This document shows, one piece after another, positions 9,126 to 18,193 of a stretch of 64,000 nucleotides of DNA (positions are counted from its first letter, which is position 1; every line of letters starts with the position of its first letter). The position numbers were made by a program, and so were the translations under genes. The DNA is from Hymenobacter ginkgonis (GTDB lineage Bacteria > Bacteroidota > Bacteroidia > Cytophagales > Hymenobacteraceae), in assembly GCF_009755225.1 (NCBI RefSeq), contig NZ_WQKZ01000003.1, forward strand, positions 1,023,679-1,087,678, given 5' to 3'. The notes under the pieces were generated by a model. The model was given only the letters and a program-made list of their open reading frames with translations, was not told the DNA's origin and made no database searches.

Positions 9126-9523
9126 CGAGTGTGCTGCTGGTCGATGACGACCCCACTACAAATTACCTCAACAAACTGCTGCTCACGCGCATGGAAGTGA
9201 CCGAGCAGGTGTTTCTGGCCGAGAACGGCGAGCAGGCCCTGCGCACGCTCGTGCAGACCTGTACGGCCGAAAACGCGACGTGCCCCCGGCTCATTCTGCT
9301 GGACATGAATATGCCGGTGCTTAATGGCTTGGCCTTTCTGGAAGCTTACGTGCAAATGCCGCTGGCCCAGCGGCAGGCGATTGTCATCGTCATGCTCACT
9401 ACCTCGCTCCACCCCCTGGATTTAGCCCGCGCCCAGGAGTTGCCGATTGCCGGCTTTCTCAACAAGCCCCTGACCAAGGAGAAGGTCATGACCCTATTGC
9501 AGCAGCACTTCACCCACCAGTAG
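9113..9523 (+). CDS. Single-domain response regulator
   Basis: A 136-residue stand-alone receiver. Features seen are the acidic pair in LLVDDDPTTNYL, the phosphoacceptor Asp in LILLDMNMPVLNG, the conserved Thr in VMLTTSLHP and Lys in FLNKPLTKE. There is no output domain, so it would act by protein-protein contact or phospho-relay. The partner is probably the PAS kinase upstream (6969-8648). The original adjacent partner may be the truncated kinase at 8886-9125. Confidence 0.92.
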   Translation: MSILASVLLVDDDPTTNYLNKLLLTRMEVTEQVFLAENGEQALRTLVQTCTAENATCPRLILLDMNMPVLNGLAFLEAYVQMPLAQRQAIVIVMLTTSLHPLDLARAQELPIAGFLNKPLTKEKVMTLLQQHFTHQ

Positions 9524-9587
9524 CCGCGCTCCAAGCTAGCAGACCGTCAAGTAGCCGCTACCCAACTGGTGCAGAACGCCGCACTTG

Positions 9588-9725
9588 ATGACTCCGACGG
9601 AGGTAGTGACCGCTATCCAACACTTTCTGGCTACCTACCCCCACGGTGCTAGCAAGCGCTGTTTGCTCTTGCTGCCTGAGCGCTGGCTGCTGGCAATGTT
9701 TGCCAAACTGCTCGAAAATCGGTAA
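9588..9725 (+). CDS. Possible 45-residue protein
   Basis: A short frame starting MTPTEVVTAIQHFLATYPHG and ending ERWLLAMFAKLLENR. Composition and helical pattern look protein-like rather than random, but no family is recognised. It lies in an otherwise empty stretch between the response regulator and the LytS-type kinase, and may be a remnant. Confidence 0.3.
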   Translation: MTPTEVVTAIQHFLATYPHGASKRCLLLLPERWLLAMFAKLLENR

Positions 9726-9876
9726 TTCAAGGAAAAACCCTACCCCCTCAACCAACCTATTGCCGGGTAGGGATACGCCTGCCACGCAGCGCCGTGCTGG
9801 CACTCGCAAATTTTGGGCAGCAGCCAACTTGCCGAATGGATTACGCGTTGGAGAGGACCGGTTTGTTCTCCCTCGC

Positions 9877-10929
9877 ATGTCCTTATTTCATCGCATTACC
9901 TGGTTGCGCGTGGCCCTGGCCTGGGGCGTATTTACGCTCTTGATGATAGTGCTTGCATACGGGCAGGCCCTCACGGGGGTCACGCCGCTGCATTGGCGCA
10001 CCTTGCTACTGGGCCCACTGATATACGGGCTGATTGGGACGCTACTTACCCCGGTCGTTTTCCGGCTGGCCACGCGCTTCAACCTGACGGCGGGCCGCGC
10101 CCACTGGCTGCCCTACCTGCTGGTGCACGCCGGGGCCAGCGTGGGGCTGACTATTCTCTACCGTGGCCTGTACGTGGGCGCGCTGTACGTATGCGGTGTG
10201 CCCGGCGCGCCGGTTTCCTGGTCGCTTATTTTGGGGTCGGTCAATGCCTGGATTCCCATTTATTGGATGGTGCTGTTCGTGGCCTACGCCCTGGACTACC
10301 ACGACAAATGGCAGCGCCGCAACCTGGACGCCGTGCGCCTGGAAATGCAGCTCGTGCAAGCCCAGCTGCTGGCCCTCAAGCAGCAGCTCAACCCGCACTT
10401 TCTCTTCAACACCCTCAATGCTATTGCCACGCTCATCGGCGACGAGCCCCAGAAAGCGCAGCGCATGACGGCCAAGCTCGGCGAATTTCTGCGCATGGTG
10501 CTCGACCACACCGAAGCGCAGCAAGTACCGCTGGCCCACGAGTTGCGCTTCATCGAGCTGTACCTAGACATGGAGCAGGTGAGGTTTTCTGACCGGCTCG
10601 CCGTCTCGTACCAAGTTTCGGAGGCCGCCCTATCGGCCTTAGTGCCGCATTTGCTGCTTCAGCCGCTGGTCGAAAACGCCGTACGGCATGGGCTGAGCGC
10701 GGGGGGGCCGGGCCAGCTCCACATCCAGGCCGACCGGCACGACGGGCAACTGGTGCTGGAAGTGCGCGATTCGGGGCCCGGCCCTACCTCGGCCGGCCCC
10801 CGGGGGGTAGGCCTCACCAACAGCGAGCAGCGGCTGCGGGCCCTCTACGGCGACCACTACGTACTGGCCCTGCGCCCGGCGCCCGGCCAGGGCACCACCG
10901 TACACCTGGAACTGCCATTTCTCACCTAA
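9877..10929 (+). CDS. LytS/YehU-type sensor histidine kinase
   Basis: A 350-residue membrane kinase. About four hydrophobic segments occupy residues 8-140. The His_kinase domain follows with the phospho-acceptor His174 in QQLNPHFLFNTLNAI, then a HATPase domain with PHLLLQPLVENAVRHG, DSGPGP and GVGLTNSEQRL. The open frame runs 77 codons further upstream, but ATG 9877 is chosen because the membrane domain starts there and the upstream part is not protein-like. The LytTR response regulator follows after 16 bases, so the two form a two-component operon of the kind that regulates envelope or metabolite-export functions. The target is not evident. Confidence 0.92.
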   Translation: MSLFHRITWLRVALAWGVFTLLMIVLAYGQALTGVTPLHWRTLLLGPLIYGLIGTLLTPVVFRLATRFNLTAGRAHWLPYLLVHAGASVGLTILYRGLYVGALYVCGVPGAPVSWSLILGSVNAWIPIYWMVLFVAYALDYHDKWQRRNLDAVRLEMQLVQAQLLALKQQLNPHFLFNTLNAIATLIGDEPQKAQRMTAKLGEFLRMVLDHTEAQQVPLAHELRFIELYLDMEQVRFSDRLAVSYQVSEAALSALVPHLLLQPLVENAVRHGLSAGGPGQLHIQADRHDGQLVLEVRDSGPGPTSAGPRGVGLTNSEQRLRALYGDHYVLALRPAPGQGTTVHLELPFLT

Positions 10930-10945
10930 CCTCGCGCGTAAACTT

Positions 10946-11731
10946 TTGGAACCCATTCGCACCCTGCTAGTTGACGATGAACCCCTGGCCCGCCGCCGCA
11001 TTGGGCAACTGCTGGCTGAGCAGCCTGACTTCCTCATCCAGGGCGAATGCAGCAATGGCACGGAGGCCGTGGCGGCCCTGCGGGGGGATAGTAGCCTCGA
11101 CCTGGTTTTTCTAGATGTGCAGATGCCCGACTTTAGCGGCCTGCAGGTATTGCAGCGCGTGCAGGACCTGGCGCGCGTGCCGCTGGTTGTTTTCGTCACG
11201 GCCTACGACCAGTATACCCTGCAAGCATTTGAAAACCACGCGGTAGATTACTTACTCAAGCCGCTCGACCCCGACCGATTTGCCCGTTGCCTCACCCATG
11301 TGCGCCAGCGCATCGAGCGGCAACAAGGGGTGCTCCAAGAGCAGCTTGCCACCCTGCTGGCCACGCTGCCGCTCGCCCCGGCCACGCCCACGTTTCCAAC
11401 GCAGTTGCTCATCAAGCAGCCGGGCCGCTACTACTTTGTGCCCACGGCCCAGGTTCAGTACCTGGAAGCAGCGGCGAACTACGTCACGGTGCATGCCCAA
11501 GGCACCGAACACGTGCTGCGCGCTACCCTGAGCCAGCTGGAGCGGCAGCTCGACCCGGCCCAGTTCCTACGCATCCACCGCTCGCTGATTGTCAACATGC
11601 AGCAGGTCAAGGAACTGCACCCCTGGGCCCACGGCGAGTTCCTGTTGACCCTGCACGACGGCACGCACCTAAGCTCTTCGCGCAGCTATAGCGAAGGTGT
11701 CCAGCAATTCCTCAAACAGTTCATTTCCTGA
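10946..11731 (+). CDS. LytTR-family response regulator (TTG start)
   Basis: A 261-residue transcription factor. The receiver domain (1-125) has DDE at 10-12, phosphoacceptor Asp57 (VFLDVQMPD) and the conserved Lys in YLLKPLDP. A linker and a LytTR DNA-binding domain (about 155-258) follow, with VQYLEAAANYVTVH and FLRIHRSLIVNM. No ATG is available near the receiver start, so translation most likely begins at the TTG at 10946 (MEPIRTLLVDD). It is co-transcribed with the LytS-type kinase. Confidence 0.92.
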   Translation: MEPIRTLLVDDEPLARRRIGQLLAEQPDFLIQGECSNGTEAVAALRGDSSLDLVFLDVQMPDFSGLQVLQRVQDLARVPLVVFVTAYDQYTLQAFENHAVDYLLKPLDPDRFARCLTHVRQRIERQQGVLQEQLATLLATLPLAPATPTFPTQLLIKQPGRYYFVPTAQVQYLEAAANYVTVHAQGTEHVLRATLSQLERQLDPAQFLRIHRSLIVNMQQVKELHPWAHGEFLLTLHDGTHLSSSRSYSEGVQQFLKQFIS

Positions 11732-11858
11732 AAAAGGCCAGCAGGCTATTCACCCGCTTAAGTAGGCAACTCGTCCCGGCCAGCAGCCAATTCATCCCTG
11801 GGCGCTGGGGGCGCGGGCTGGCATACGTATGCGTGACTCTGTTTCCTTTTCCAGTTCT

Positions 11859-13016
11859 ATGCAACACCCCCACTCATTTCCAACCAGCGGGCACTTCCTC
11901 GGCCGCCTGCCACGCCTGTTCGTGCTCGCCGCCCTTATAGCTACGGTAGGCACCCCGCTGGCTTCTTGTAAAAAAGACAGCGACTCGTCGCCCAGCCTCA
12001 TCCAGCCCATCGGCGCTAAGCCCAGCTACGCGCCCAACGAAAATGACCAGATGTGGGCGGTCATTGAGCAGTTTATGGCCTTCAACGACCCGATGCTGCC
12101 CACCCTGTCGGCCCGCCAGGCCCGCATGACGCACAGCGTGACCGATGCCGTAAACGCGCTGCTGGCCAAGAACGACCGCAGCGCCCCGTCGGCCGCCGTA
12201 GCGGTTAGCCAGATGGTGCTGCCCAAAGCCTACACGGCAGCCTCGGCGCCCGATGGCGTACCGGTGCGCGTGTATACGCCCACGGCCGCGGCCACCGGCG
12301 CCCGCCCGGCCATTGTGTATTACCACGGCGGCGGCTGGGTTATCGGCTCGCTAGCCGTGTACGAGCCTTCGGCTAAAGCCCTAGCTGAGCGCACCGGAGC
12401 TGTGGTGTTTTCGGTTGACTACCGCCTGGCTTCCGAAACGGCGAACAAATTTCCGGCGGCCCACGAAGACGCCTACGCAGCTTATAAGTACGTGCGCGAC
12501 AACGCGGCCACCCTCAACGTGAACCCCGCTAAAATTGCGGTGGCTGGTGAAAGCGCCGGCGGCAACATGGCCGCGGCCGTGTGCATCCTGGCCCGCGAGC
12601 GCGGGCTGGCCCTGCCGGTGCACGAGCTGCTGGTATACCCCGTGGCCGACAACAACTTGAATACGGCGTCCTACAATACCTACGCCAACGCGGTGCCGCT
12701 CAACCGGCCCAACATTCAGTACTTCACGGGCCTGTACTTCAATACGCCCGCCGATGGCGACAACCGGCTGATTTCGCTGGTCGATGTAGCGGACCTGAAG
12801 GGCCTACCCCCCACAACCATCATCGCCGCCGAAATCGACCCGTTGCAGACCGAAGGCCAGTTGCTCCGCGATAAGCTCACGGCGGCGGGTGTCACGACCA
12901 CCTACCAGCTCTATACAGGCACTACGCACGAGTTCTTTGGCACCTATGCCGTCGTGCCGCTGGCCAACGAGGCGCAGGATTTTGCTGCCTCGCGGCTCAA
13001 AATGGCTTTCCAATAG
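11859..13016 (+). CDS. Alpha/beta hydrolase (HSL-type esterase), lipoprotein
   Basis: A 385-residue esterase of the hormone-sensitive-lipase family. A signal peptide ends in the lipobox LASC, with lipidated Cys37 followed by KKDSDSS, so it should be anchored to an outer face of the envelope. The oxyanion motif YYHGGGW lies near residue 160, the nucleophile serine is in AGESAGGN, the acid is in AAEIDPLQ, and the catalytic His is in GTTHEFFG. The start was taken at ATG 11859 rather than 11829 because it gives a normal signal peptide. It hydrolyses short acyl or aryl esters by family; the substrate is unknown. A terminator follows. Confidence 0.92.
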   Translation: MQHPHSFPTSGHFLGRLPRLFVLAALIATVGTPLASCKKDSDSSPSLIQPIGAKPSYAPNENDQMWAVIEQFMAFNDPMLPTLSARQARMTHSVTDAVNALLAKNDRSAPSAAVAVSQMVLPKAYTAASAPDGVPVRVYTPTAAATGARPAIVYYHGGGWVIGSLAVYEPSAKALAERTGAVVFSVDYRLASETANKFPAAHEDAYAAYKYVRDNAATLNVNPAKIAVAGESAGGNMAAAVCILARERGLALPVHELLVYPVADNNLNTASYNTYANAVPLNRPNIQYFTGLYFNTPADGDNRLISLVDVADLKGLPPTTIIAAEIDPLQTEGQLLRDKLTAAGVTTTYQLYTGTTHEFFGTYAVVPLANEAQDFAASRLKMAFQ

Positions 13017-13066
13017 TCACCGGCGCTGCCGTGCGCGGCCAGCCAGCTAGTCGATTCCACTACTTA

Positions 13067-13102
13067 AAAAAGCCCCGATGCTTCGCTGTGTTGGGGCTTT
13101 TT
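13067..13102 (+). terminator. Rho-independent terminator
   Basis: Arms AAAAAGCCCC (13067-13076) and GGGGCTTTTT (13093-13102) pair perfectly, with a T run on the plus strand just past the esterase gene. Confidence 0.85.
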
Positions 13103-13235
13103 ACAGGCCGGCTTAGTTGCAGCGCTACCCAAATACGTGGCGCCCGCAGCCAGCTCCAAGCTTGCCCTAGCCGCGCTACCCACGCACACAGATAAGTGTT
13201 TTGGCCCTTCGTTCACCCAACCCCATTCTCTTTTT

Positions 13236-14336
13236 ATGTCACTGCCTACTGCTTACGTACGCTTCGCTGAGGGCGTCGAAGAAATCCAACCCAATGAAGA
13301 CCAACTGGGGGACGAAACCGTCGCCTCCATGGCGCGGGTTGCCCGCCTGATGTTCGAGAAGAACCGCCACGCCATCCGCGATGCGCACGCCAAGAGCCAC
13401 GGCATCATCCGGGGCGAGCTGCACGTGCACCCCAACCTGCCCGAACACTTAGCGCAGGGCATGTTTAAGGAGGCCAAGACCTACCCGGTTATCATTCGGC
13501 TCTCCACTTCGCCAGGTGCCATTCAGCCCGATAACCAGCCCGCCGTGAAAGGCTTTGCTCTGAAAATCATCGGGGTAGAGGGTAAGAAATTTCTGGCGGA
13601 AGAAGCCGATGCCCTCACCCAGGATTTCCTACTGGTCAACGATACCATCATCCCGACGGGCGACGTGAAGAGCTACCACGACATGCAACTGCGGATTGAG
13701 AAGCTGGCGCACAGCCCCGAGGTGGTCCAAACTATCATTAATGAAGTGGGCGTGCTAGCCGACAAAGTGCTCGAAGCCGTCGGCACGAAGAAGGAGTTAC
13801 CGCTGGTTGTGCAGGCCCATCCTAACAACCACATCCTGGGCGAAACCTATACCACGCTCGGTGCTATTCGCTACGGCGACTACGTGGCCAAGGTAGGCAT
13901 CGCCCCCTTATCAGATAACCTTAAGGCGCTAGCCGGCAAGGAAATGGATGTATCAGAACCCGGGGCTTACCGCGACATGGTGTCCGAATTTTTTCGCACC
14001 CAGGGGGGCGAGTATGAACTGCGCGCCCAGCTGTGCACGGACCTGAAGACCATGCCCGTGGAAGATGCGTCCATTGATTGGCCCCAGGACCAGAGCCCCT
14101 ACCAGGCGTTGGGCAAAATCGTGCTTCAAGCGCAGGATACCTTCAGCCCCGCCCGCCGCGTGTATGCCGATGATGTGCTCTCCTACAACCCCTTCCACTG
14201 CCTACCCGAGCACCTGCCGCTGGGCTCTATCAACCGGGTGCGCATCAAGGCCTACGCGTCATCGACTCAGTATCGCCACGCCACCAATGCCCAGCCCAAG
14301 GTGGAGCCGACCGATATCAACCAGCTGCCTGATTAG
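13236..14336 (+). CDS. Catalase-family (SrpA-like) haem protein
   Basis: A 366-residue protein of the small catalase-like group. The distal His is in KSHGIIRGELHV, the Asn region is in DFLLVNDTIIP, and the C-terminal haem-ligand region resembles RRVYADDVLSYNPFHC. Members of this group lack the full-length catalase C-terminal domains and may be weak catalases or organic peroxidases. The start is ATG 13236 (MSLPTAYVRFAEGVEE); the open frame reaches 13137, but that extension is not protein-like. A single gene, probably in peroxide detoxification. Confidence 0.88.
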   Translation: MSLPTAYVRFAEGVEEIQPNEDQLGDETVASMARVARLMFEKNRHAIRDAHAKSHGIIRGELHVHPNLPEHLAQGMFKEAKTYPVIIRLSTSPGAIQPDNQPAVKGFALKIIGVEGKKFLAEEADALTQDFLLVNDTIIPTGDVKSYHDMQLRIEKLAHSPEVVQTIINEVGVLADKVLEAVGTKKELPLVVQAHPNNHILGETYTTLGAIRYGDYVAKVGIAPLSDNLKALAGKEMDVSEPGAYRDMVSEFFRTQGGEYELRAQLCTDLKTMPVEDASIDWPQDQSPYQALGKIVLQAQDTFSPARRVYADDVLSYNPFHCLPEHLPLGSINRVRIKAYASSTQYRHATNAQPKVEPTDINQLPD

Positions 14337-14501
14337 CGGCAGTAATCCCAATTACTAGCGCCACTACGGAAGCGTCCTGCTGCGGGGTAAGGCGCAGCAG
14401 GACGCAGGCACGCTTGCCTTTTCACGCTTCTATAAAAGAGTTTGACTTGCCTGAGTAAACGCAAGTAATCGTCTATTTTATAGCCTGCTAACTGCTTCCT
14501 T

Positions 14502-14681
14502 ATGGTGCCCACCCACTCGCTTGAAACAGCCGTATTGCGCACTGCCTACGAGCGGCGCGGTCCGGCTGCTGCCCCGGTCGTGCTCTTGCTGCACGGCTTC
14601 CCCGACGACGTGCGTACTTGGGATGGTGTCGTAGAGCGTTTGCTCGCGGCCGGCTGCCATTGCGGGCTCCATCATCAGTAA
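14502..14681 (+). pseudogene. N-terminal fragment of an alpha/beta hydrolase
   Basis: A 59-codon frame starts MVPTHSLETAVLRTAYERRG and contains the hydrolase signature VVLLLHGFPDDVRTWDGVV, then ends abruptly. Only the first strand, the oxyanion-hole motif and the first helix remain of a protein that would be about 280 residues long. The following 75 bases (14689-14757) give another short open stretch that does not continue this family. The gene looks deleted down to its start. Confidence 0.75.
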
Positions 14682-14785
14682 TATCGCTGAGACGCAGGAA
14701 GTACTCGGCTTCCGCGCCTGGCACAGCATGCCAGGGACGCAAGTGGTTGGCATATAGTATATTAATAAGATAAAATTTTCATTCC

Positions 14786-15670
14786 ATGAACCGACTTCAG
14801 GACAAAGTGGCCATCGTGGCCGGTGGCGGCGCCGGCATAGGCGAGGCCATTGCCAAGAAATTTGCCAAGGAGGGCGCTGCCGTCGTCGTCGCGGGTTTTC
14901 CGCAAGACCCCGTGCAGGCCGTGGTTGACGAAATCAACGCAGCCGGCGGCCAGGCCACCGCTTTTGAGGGCGACCTCTCCAGCCAAGCCGTGGCCGAAGC
15001 CTGCGTGCAGACGGCCGTGGGGGTCTTTGGGCAACTCAACATTTTGGTGAATAACGCCGGGACTTTTCCGGCGGTGAGCGAGCTGGACGCGTATCCGGTA
15101 GAAGCCTTTGAGTACCTGATAAAGAACAACATCTACCCCACCTTCCATATGAGCCGGGCCGCGCTGCCCGAACTGCAGAAAACGCGGGGCAACATCGTGA
15201 CCGCCGGCTCGGAGTCTGGGCAAATGGGCCAGCCGATGAACACGCCCTACGGCGGCACCAAAGGCTTCAACCACGCCTTCACCAAAGGCATTGCCGCCGA
15301 GCAGGCCAAGCACGGTGTGCGCGCCAACTGCGTCGGCCCCGGCCCCATTGATACGGCCTGGACCCACAAAGAAACTGGGCCAATGACGGCCGAAATGGAG
15401 AAACAAACCACCGAGGGTGTACTCATGGGCCGCCGCGGCACCACCGAAGAGGTGGCCAACGTGTACCTGTTCCTGGCTTCCGACGAGGCCAGCTACGTGA
15501 CGGGCGCCATCTATTTTGTGGATGGCGGCACGACCATCTCCAAAAGTGGCGCGGGCGCGCAGGTGCCGGCCGACCTTAAAAAAGAGCCGACAGGTGAACT
15601 AGACATTCAGCACAACATTGGACGGCAACGCCCAGGTACGCCCGGAAAATGCTGGTCATATGCTCCATAA
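14786..15670 (+). CDS. SDR-family NAD(P)-dependent oxidoreductase
   Basis: A 294-residue short-chain dehydrogenase. The cofactor motif AGGGAGIGEAIA is near residues 12-23. NNAG, the catalytic-region serines in VTAGSESG, and the active-site YGGTK follow, with the PG motif in CVGPGPIDT and the usual C-terminal VDGG. It is about 40 residues longer than the minimal SDR, through a polar tail. The substrate cannot be deduced. Upstream lies a hydrolase fragment and downstream a long hairpin, so it is probably transcribed alone. Confidence 0.92.
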   Translation: MNRLQDKVAIVAGGGAGIGEAIAKKFAKEGAAVVVAGFPQDPVQAVVDEINAAGGQATAFEGDLSSQAVAEACVQTAVGVFGQLNILVNNAGTFPAVSELDAYPVEAFEYLIKNNIYPTFHMSRAALPELQKTRGNIVTAGSESGQMGQPMNTPYGGTKGFNHAFTKGIAAEQAKHGVRANCVGPGPIDTAWTHKETGPMTAEMEKQTTEGVLMGRRGTTEEVANVYLFLASDEASYVTGAIYFVDGGTTISKSGAGAQVPADLKKEPTGELDIQHNIGRQRPGTPGKCWSYAP

Positions 15671-15700
15671 AGCTGGCTAAACCCTAGCTATATCGCCGGG

Positions 15701-15780
15701 CCCGTATGCACAACCTCGCTAGCATTAGCTCCTTCTGCACCAGTAGGAAGGGCTAGTGCTAGCGAGGTTGTGCGTACGGG
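15701..15780. repeat. Long 29-bp hairpin
   Basis: Arms 15701-15729 and 15752-15780 pair over 29 positions. The only two non-Watson-Crick positions form G-U wobbles in the plus-strand RNA. The loop is 22 bases. No U tract follows, so it is unlike a simple terminator. It lies 31 bases after the SDR gene. Confidence 0.8.
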
Positions 15781-16301
15781 TTAATCCGGGCGTTCGTAGT
15801 GAGCAAAGGTCATTAAAAATTGAGGCCAGCGGGCTGGTGCGGCAGCTCGTGCACTGGGGGAGTGCAGTAGCCTTCGGCCATTGAGAAGGGGGCCAGCCGG
15901 GGCTTTTTTCAGAACGCCTTGCTGGTGGAGCAACAGTCCCTGGGTAGGACATTCGGGGTAGGTTGTCCAGCAGGTCATACCGGCTGGGTCGCTCCACCAA
16001 GCACCTAACCTAATCGGGGTAGTCAAGGACTTGGCAGAAGTAATGTCCGCCCCGGTTCAGTTCGTCACCCGTAGCCTACCTCGACTCGGTGGCCCAAGCG
16101 AGGAAGGGTTAAAAAGGCGGTTAGGGTGGGCTATTCAGCAAATTAAATCGGGCGAAAACTATTTCGTCAAAACCGGCCGTGGGCCGCGAGTACGAAATTT
16201 ATTTCGGGTCCTACCCCCCTCAGCGTGCTGCAAGGGGCGTTTTTGTTCTTGGCACTAGGCTTGGAAAAGGAAGGGCATCACGCCTTCACCCTTTCCCAGC
16301 C
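15781..16301. other. Region upstream of the 16-26 kb gene run
   Basis: No supportable gene. Open frames exist on both strands (for example 15781-16026 minus, ending exactly at the hairpin), but none has family-like sequence. The promoter of the following run is expected in this region, but I could not identify a clear TAnnTTTG element. Confidence 0.4.
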
Positions 16302-17051
16302 ATGCACAATATCGACCGAACCCTTCAGGAGTTTGAAACCGGAGCCGCTACCAACGGCGAGTATGAAAACAGCTTCGAAACCAGCGGCGAGTACGGCCAG
16401 GAGTTGGGGCAGGAATTCGAGCAGGAGTTCAGCAACGAAACCTTTGAGCTGAGCAACGAGCAGGAGCAGCTGGCCAACGAGCTGCTGGAAGTCAGCAACG
16501 AGCAGGAGCTGAGCCATTTTTTGGGCGGCCTCATCCAAAAGGCCGCCGGCGCCGCCTCGGGCCTGCTGAAGTCGCCGGTTGGGCAGGGGGTAGGGCGCTA
16601 CCTCATCGACTTGGGCAAGAAAACGCTGCCTGGCCTAGCCAGCCAAGCGGGCGCCGCCCTAGGCGGCAAGCTGGGCGCGCAGGGTGCCCGCCTCGGCGCC
16701 CAAGCCGGGCAATGGGCCGGCACCCAGGCTACCAACTGGCTGGCCAGCAACGCGCAGCGCGTTTTCGGCCTGGAACTGGAGGCGCTGAGCCCCGAAAGCC
16801 AGGAACTGGAAATCGCGCGTTCGTACGTGCGCTTTGCCACCGATGTGGCGCGCCGCGCCCACCACGCCCAGCGCCGCCAGCCCCACCTGCGCCTGGGCGC
16901 GCTGGGCCGCCAGGTACTCAGCGCCTCGGCGCCCCTCTATGCCCCCGGCCTGCTGCAAGAGCCCCTGCCCATGCTTAGCGGGCCCGCACGCCGGGCCGAG
17001 AGCGGCAGCTGGGTGCGCCGGGGCGGCACGCTGGTGCTCTACGATGTGTAG
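16302..17051 (+). CDS. Acidic, glycine-zipper protein with C-terminal WVRRG motif (copy 1)
   Basis: A 249-residue protein of unknown function. The N-terminal 70 residues are very acidic and built of short repeats of E-F/L-S/G with SNEQE (ELSNEQEQLANELLEVSNEQEL). A basic, small-residue amphipathic segment (about 80-145) follows, with many Gly/Ala repeats such as AGAALGGKLGAQGARLGAQAG. Next comes the conserved FGLELEALSPESQELEIARSYVRFA helix, and a C-terminus ending SWVRRGGTLVLYDV. It has no signal peptide. Start ATG 16302 is chosen because the acidic repeats begin there; the frame is open further upstream. It shares all blocks, in the same order, with the next gene. Confidence 0.85.
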   Translation: MHNIDRTLQEFETGAATNGEYENSFETSGEYGQELGQEFEQEFSNETFELSNEQEQLANELLEVSNEQELSHFLGGLIQKAAGAASGLLKSPVGQGVGRYLIDLGKKTLPGLASQAGAALGGKLGAQGARLGAQAGQWAGTQATNWLASNAQRVFGLELEALSPESQELEIARSYVRFATDVARRAHHAQRRQPHLRLGALGRQVLSASAPLYAPGLLQEPLPMLSGPARRAESGSWVRRGGTLVLYDV

Positions 17052-17150
17052 CACGAAGCCCGGGCTCCGCTTAGCCGCGCCGCGCGCTACAGCCAACGAT
17101 TTTCGGGGCTTAGGCCCTGCACTACTGCTATTTTTTCACCCTTCACTTTC

Positions 17151-18056
17151 ATGCCCAATGCCATGTATAACAACGAATTTTCCCAAGAATTTGAACAAGC
17201 TATCGGCCAAGAGTTTGAAGGAGGTGGCCAGTCCCTGGAAACCTTCGAGTTCAACCCCGAATACCTGGGTGAAACCAGCGGCGAGACTCAGGGTGAGTCG
17301 TTCGAAATGAGCGGCGAGCTCAACGAAACCCTGGAAATGGAGCTGGCCCACGAGCTGCTCGAAATCAGCAACGAGCAGGAGTTGAACATGTTCTTGGGCA
17401 GCCTCATCAAGAAAGCAGCCGGCGCGGTGAGCAGCTTCGCCAAGTCGGGGGTAGGGCGTGCCATTGGCGGCGCGCTCAAGTCCGTGGCCAAGAAAGCGTT
17501 GCCCGTGGTGGGTGGCGCGCTGGGCACCTTCGTGGGCGGGCCAATGGGTGGCATGGTGGGCGGCAAGCTGGGCTCCTTGGCCAGCAACCTATTCGAGCTG
17601 GAGCTAGAAGGCCTGAGCCCGGAAGACCAGGAATTTGAAACCGCTCGCGCCTATGTGCGCTTCGCCAACGCGGCCATCAACCGTGCCGCCAGCCTCCAGG
17701 GCGCCGCCAGCCGCGCCCTACCCCCCTCGGCCGTGGTGCGCCAGGCCCTGGCCGCCGCCGCCCGCCAGCACGCCCCCGGCCTGCTGCGCCCCCGCAATGC
17801 CAATGGCACCTTCCGCTCGATGAACGGCCGGTCGGGCCAGCGGCCCGGCCAGAGCGGGCGTCGCCCCGCACCGCAGCGCGCCGGTCGCCCCGCCTACGGC
17901 TACGCCAACATCGGCTACGCCCCCGCCGACAACGGCTACGACCAAGCGGGCTACGACGAGCCCGACAACCAGAGCGACTACGGTGCTGCGCCCACTGGCC
18001 GCGCTACCCGCGGCACCTGGATGCGTCGCGGCCGCACGCTGGTTATCAACTTATAA
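17151..18056 (+). CDS. Acidic, glycine-zipper protein with C-terminal WMRRG motif (copy 2)
   Basis: A 301-residue paralogue of the preceding gene. It has the same acidic N-terminus (FSQEFEQAIGQEFEGG, then LEISNEQELNMFLGSLIKKAAG), a glycine-zipper core (VVGGALGTFVGGPMGGMVGGKLG) and the block FELELEGLSPEDQEFETARAYVRFA. An inserted low-complexity Arg/Gly/Tyr/Asn region lies at about residues 220-285, and the end is TWMRRGRTLVINL. Either Met1 or Met5 could be the start. The zipper would suit membrane insertion or tight helix packing. That, and a role as substrate of the protease encoded next, is inference. Confidence 0.85.
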   Translation: MPNAMYNNEFSQEFEQAIGQEFEGGGQSLETFEFNPEYLGETSGETQGESFEMSGELNETLEMELAHELLEISNEQELNMFLGSLIKKAAGAVSSFAKSGVGRAIGGALKSVAKKALPVVGGALGTFVGGPMGGMVGGKLGSLASNLFELELEGLSPEDQEFETARAYVRFANAAINRAASLQGAASRALPPSAVVRQALAAAARQHAPGLLRPRNANGTFRSMNGRSGQRPGQSGRRPAPQRAGRPAYGYANIGYAPADNGYDQAGYDEPDNQSDYGAAPTGRATRGTWMRRGRTLVINL

Positions 18057-18193
18057 AGTAGTGCGTTACCTAGTATTCCGGGTCGCCCGCCGCGGCGGCC
18101 CGGAGCGGTATCGTTCGGGTGCGATTGCAGCGCGGGCTCGCTATGATGGGAGCCCTACCCCCCTTCACCTCGCTCACCTCCTCACCTAAAAAA

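Noticed and set aside
16031..16258. Open frame before the first glycine-zipper gene
   Set aside because: No protein-like pattern; it ends in a Cys/Arg-rich run and overlaps the upstream extension of the real gene.
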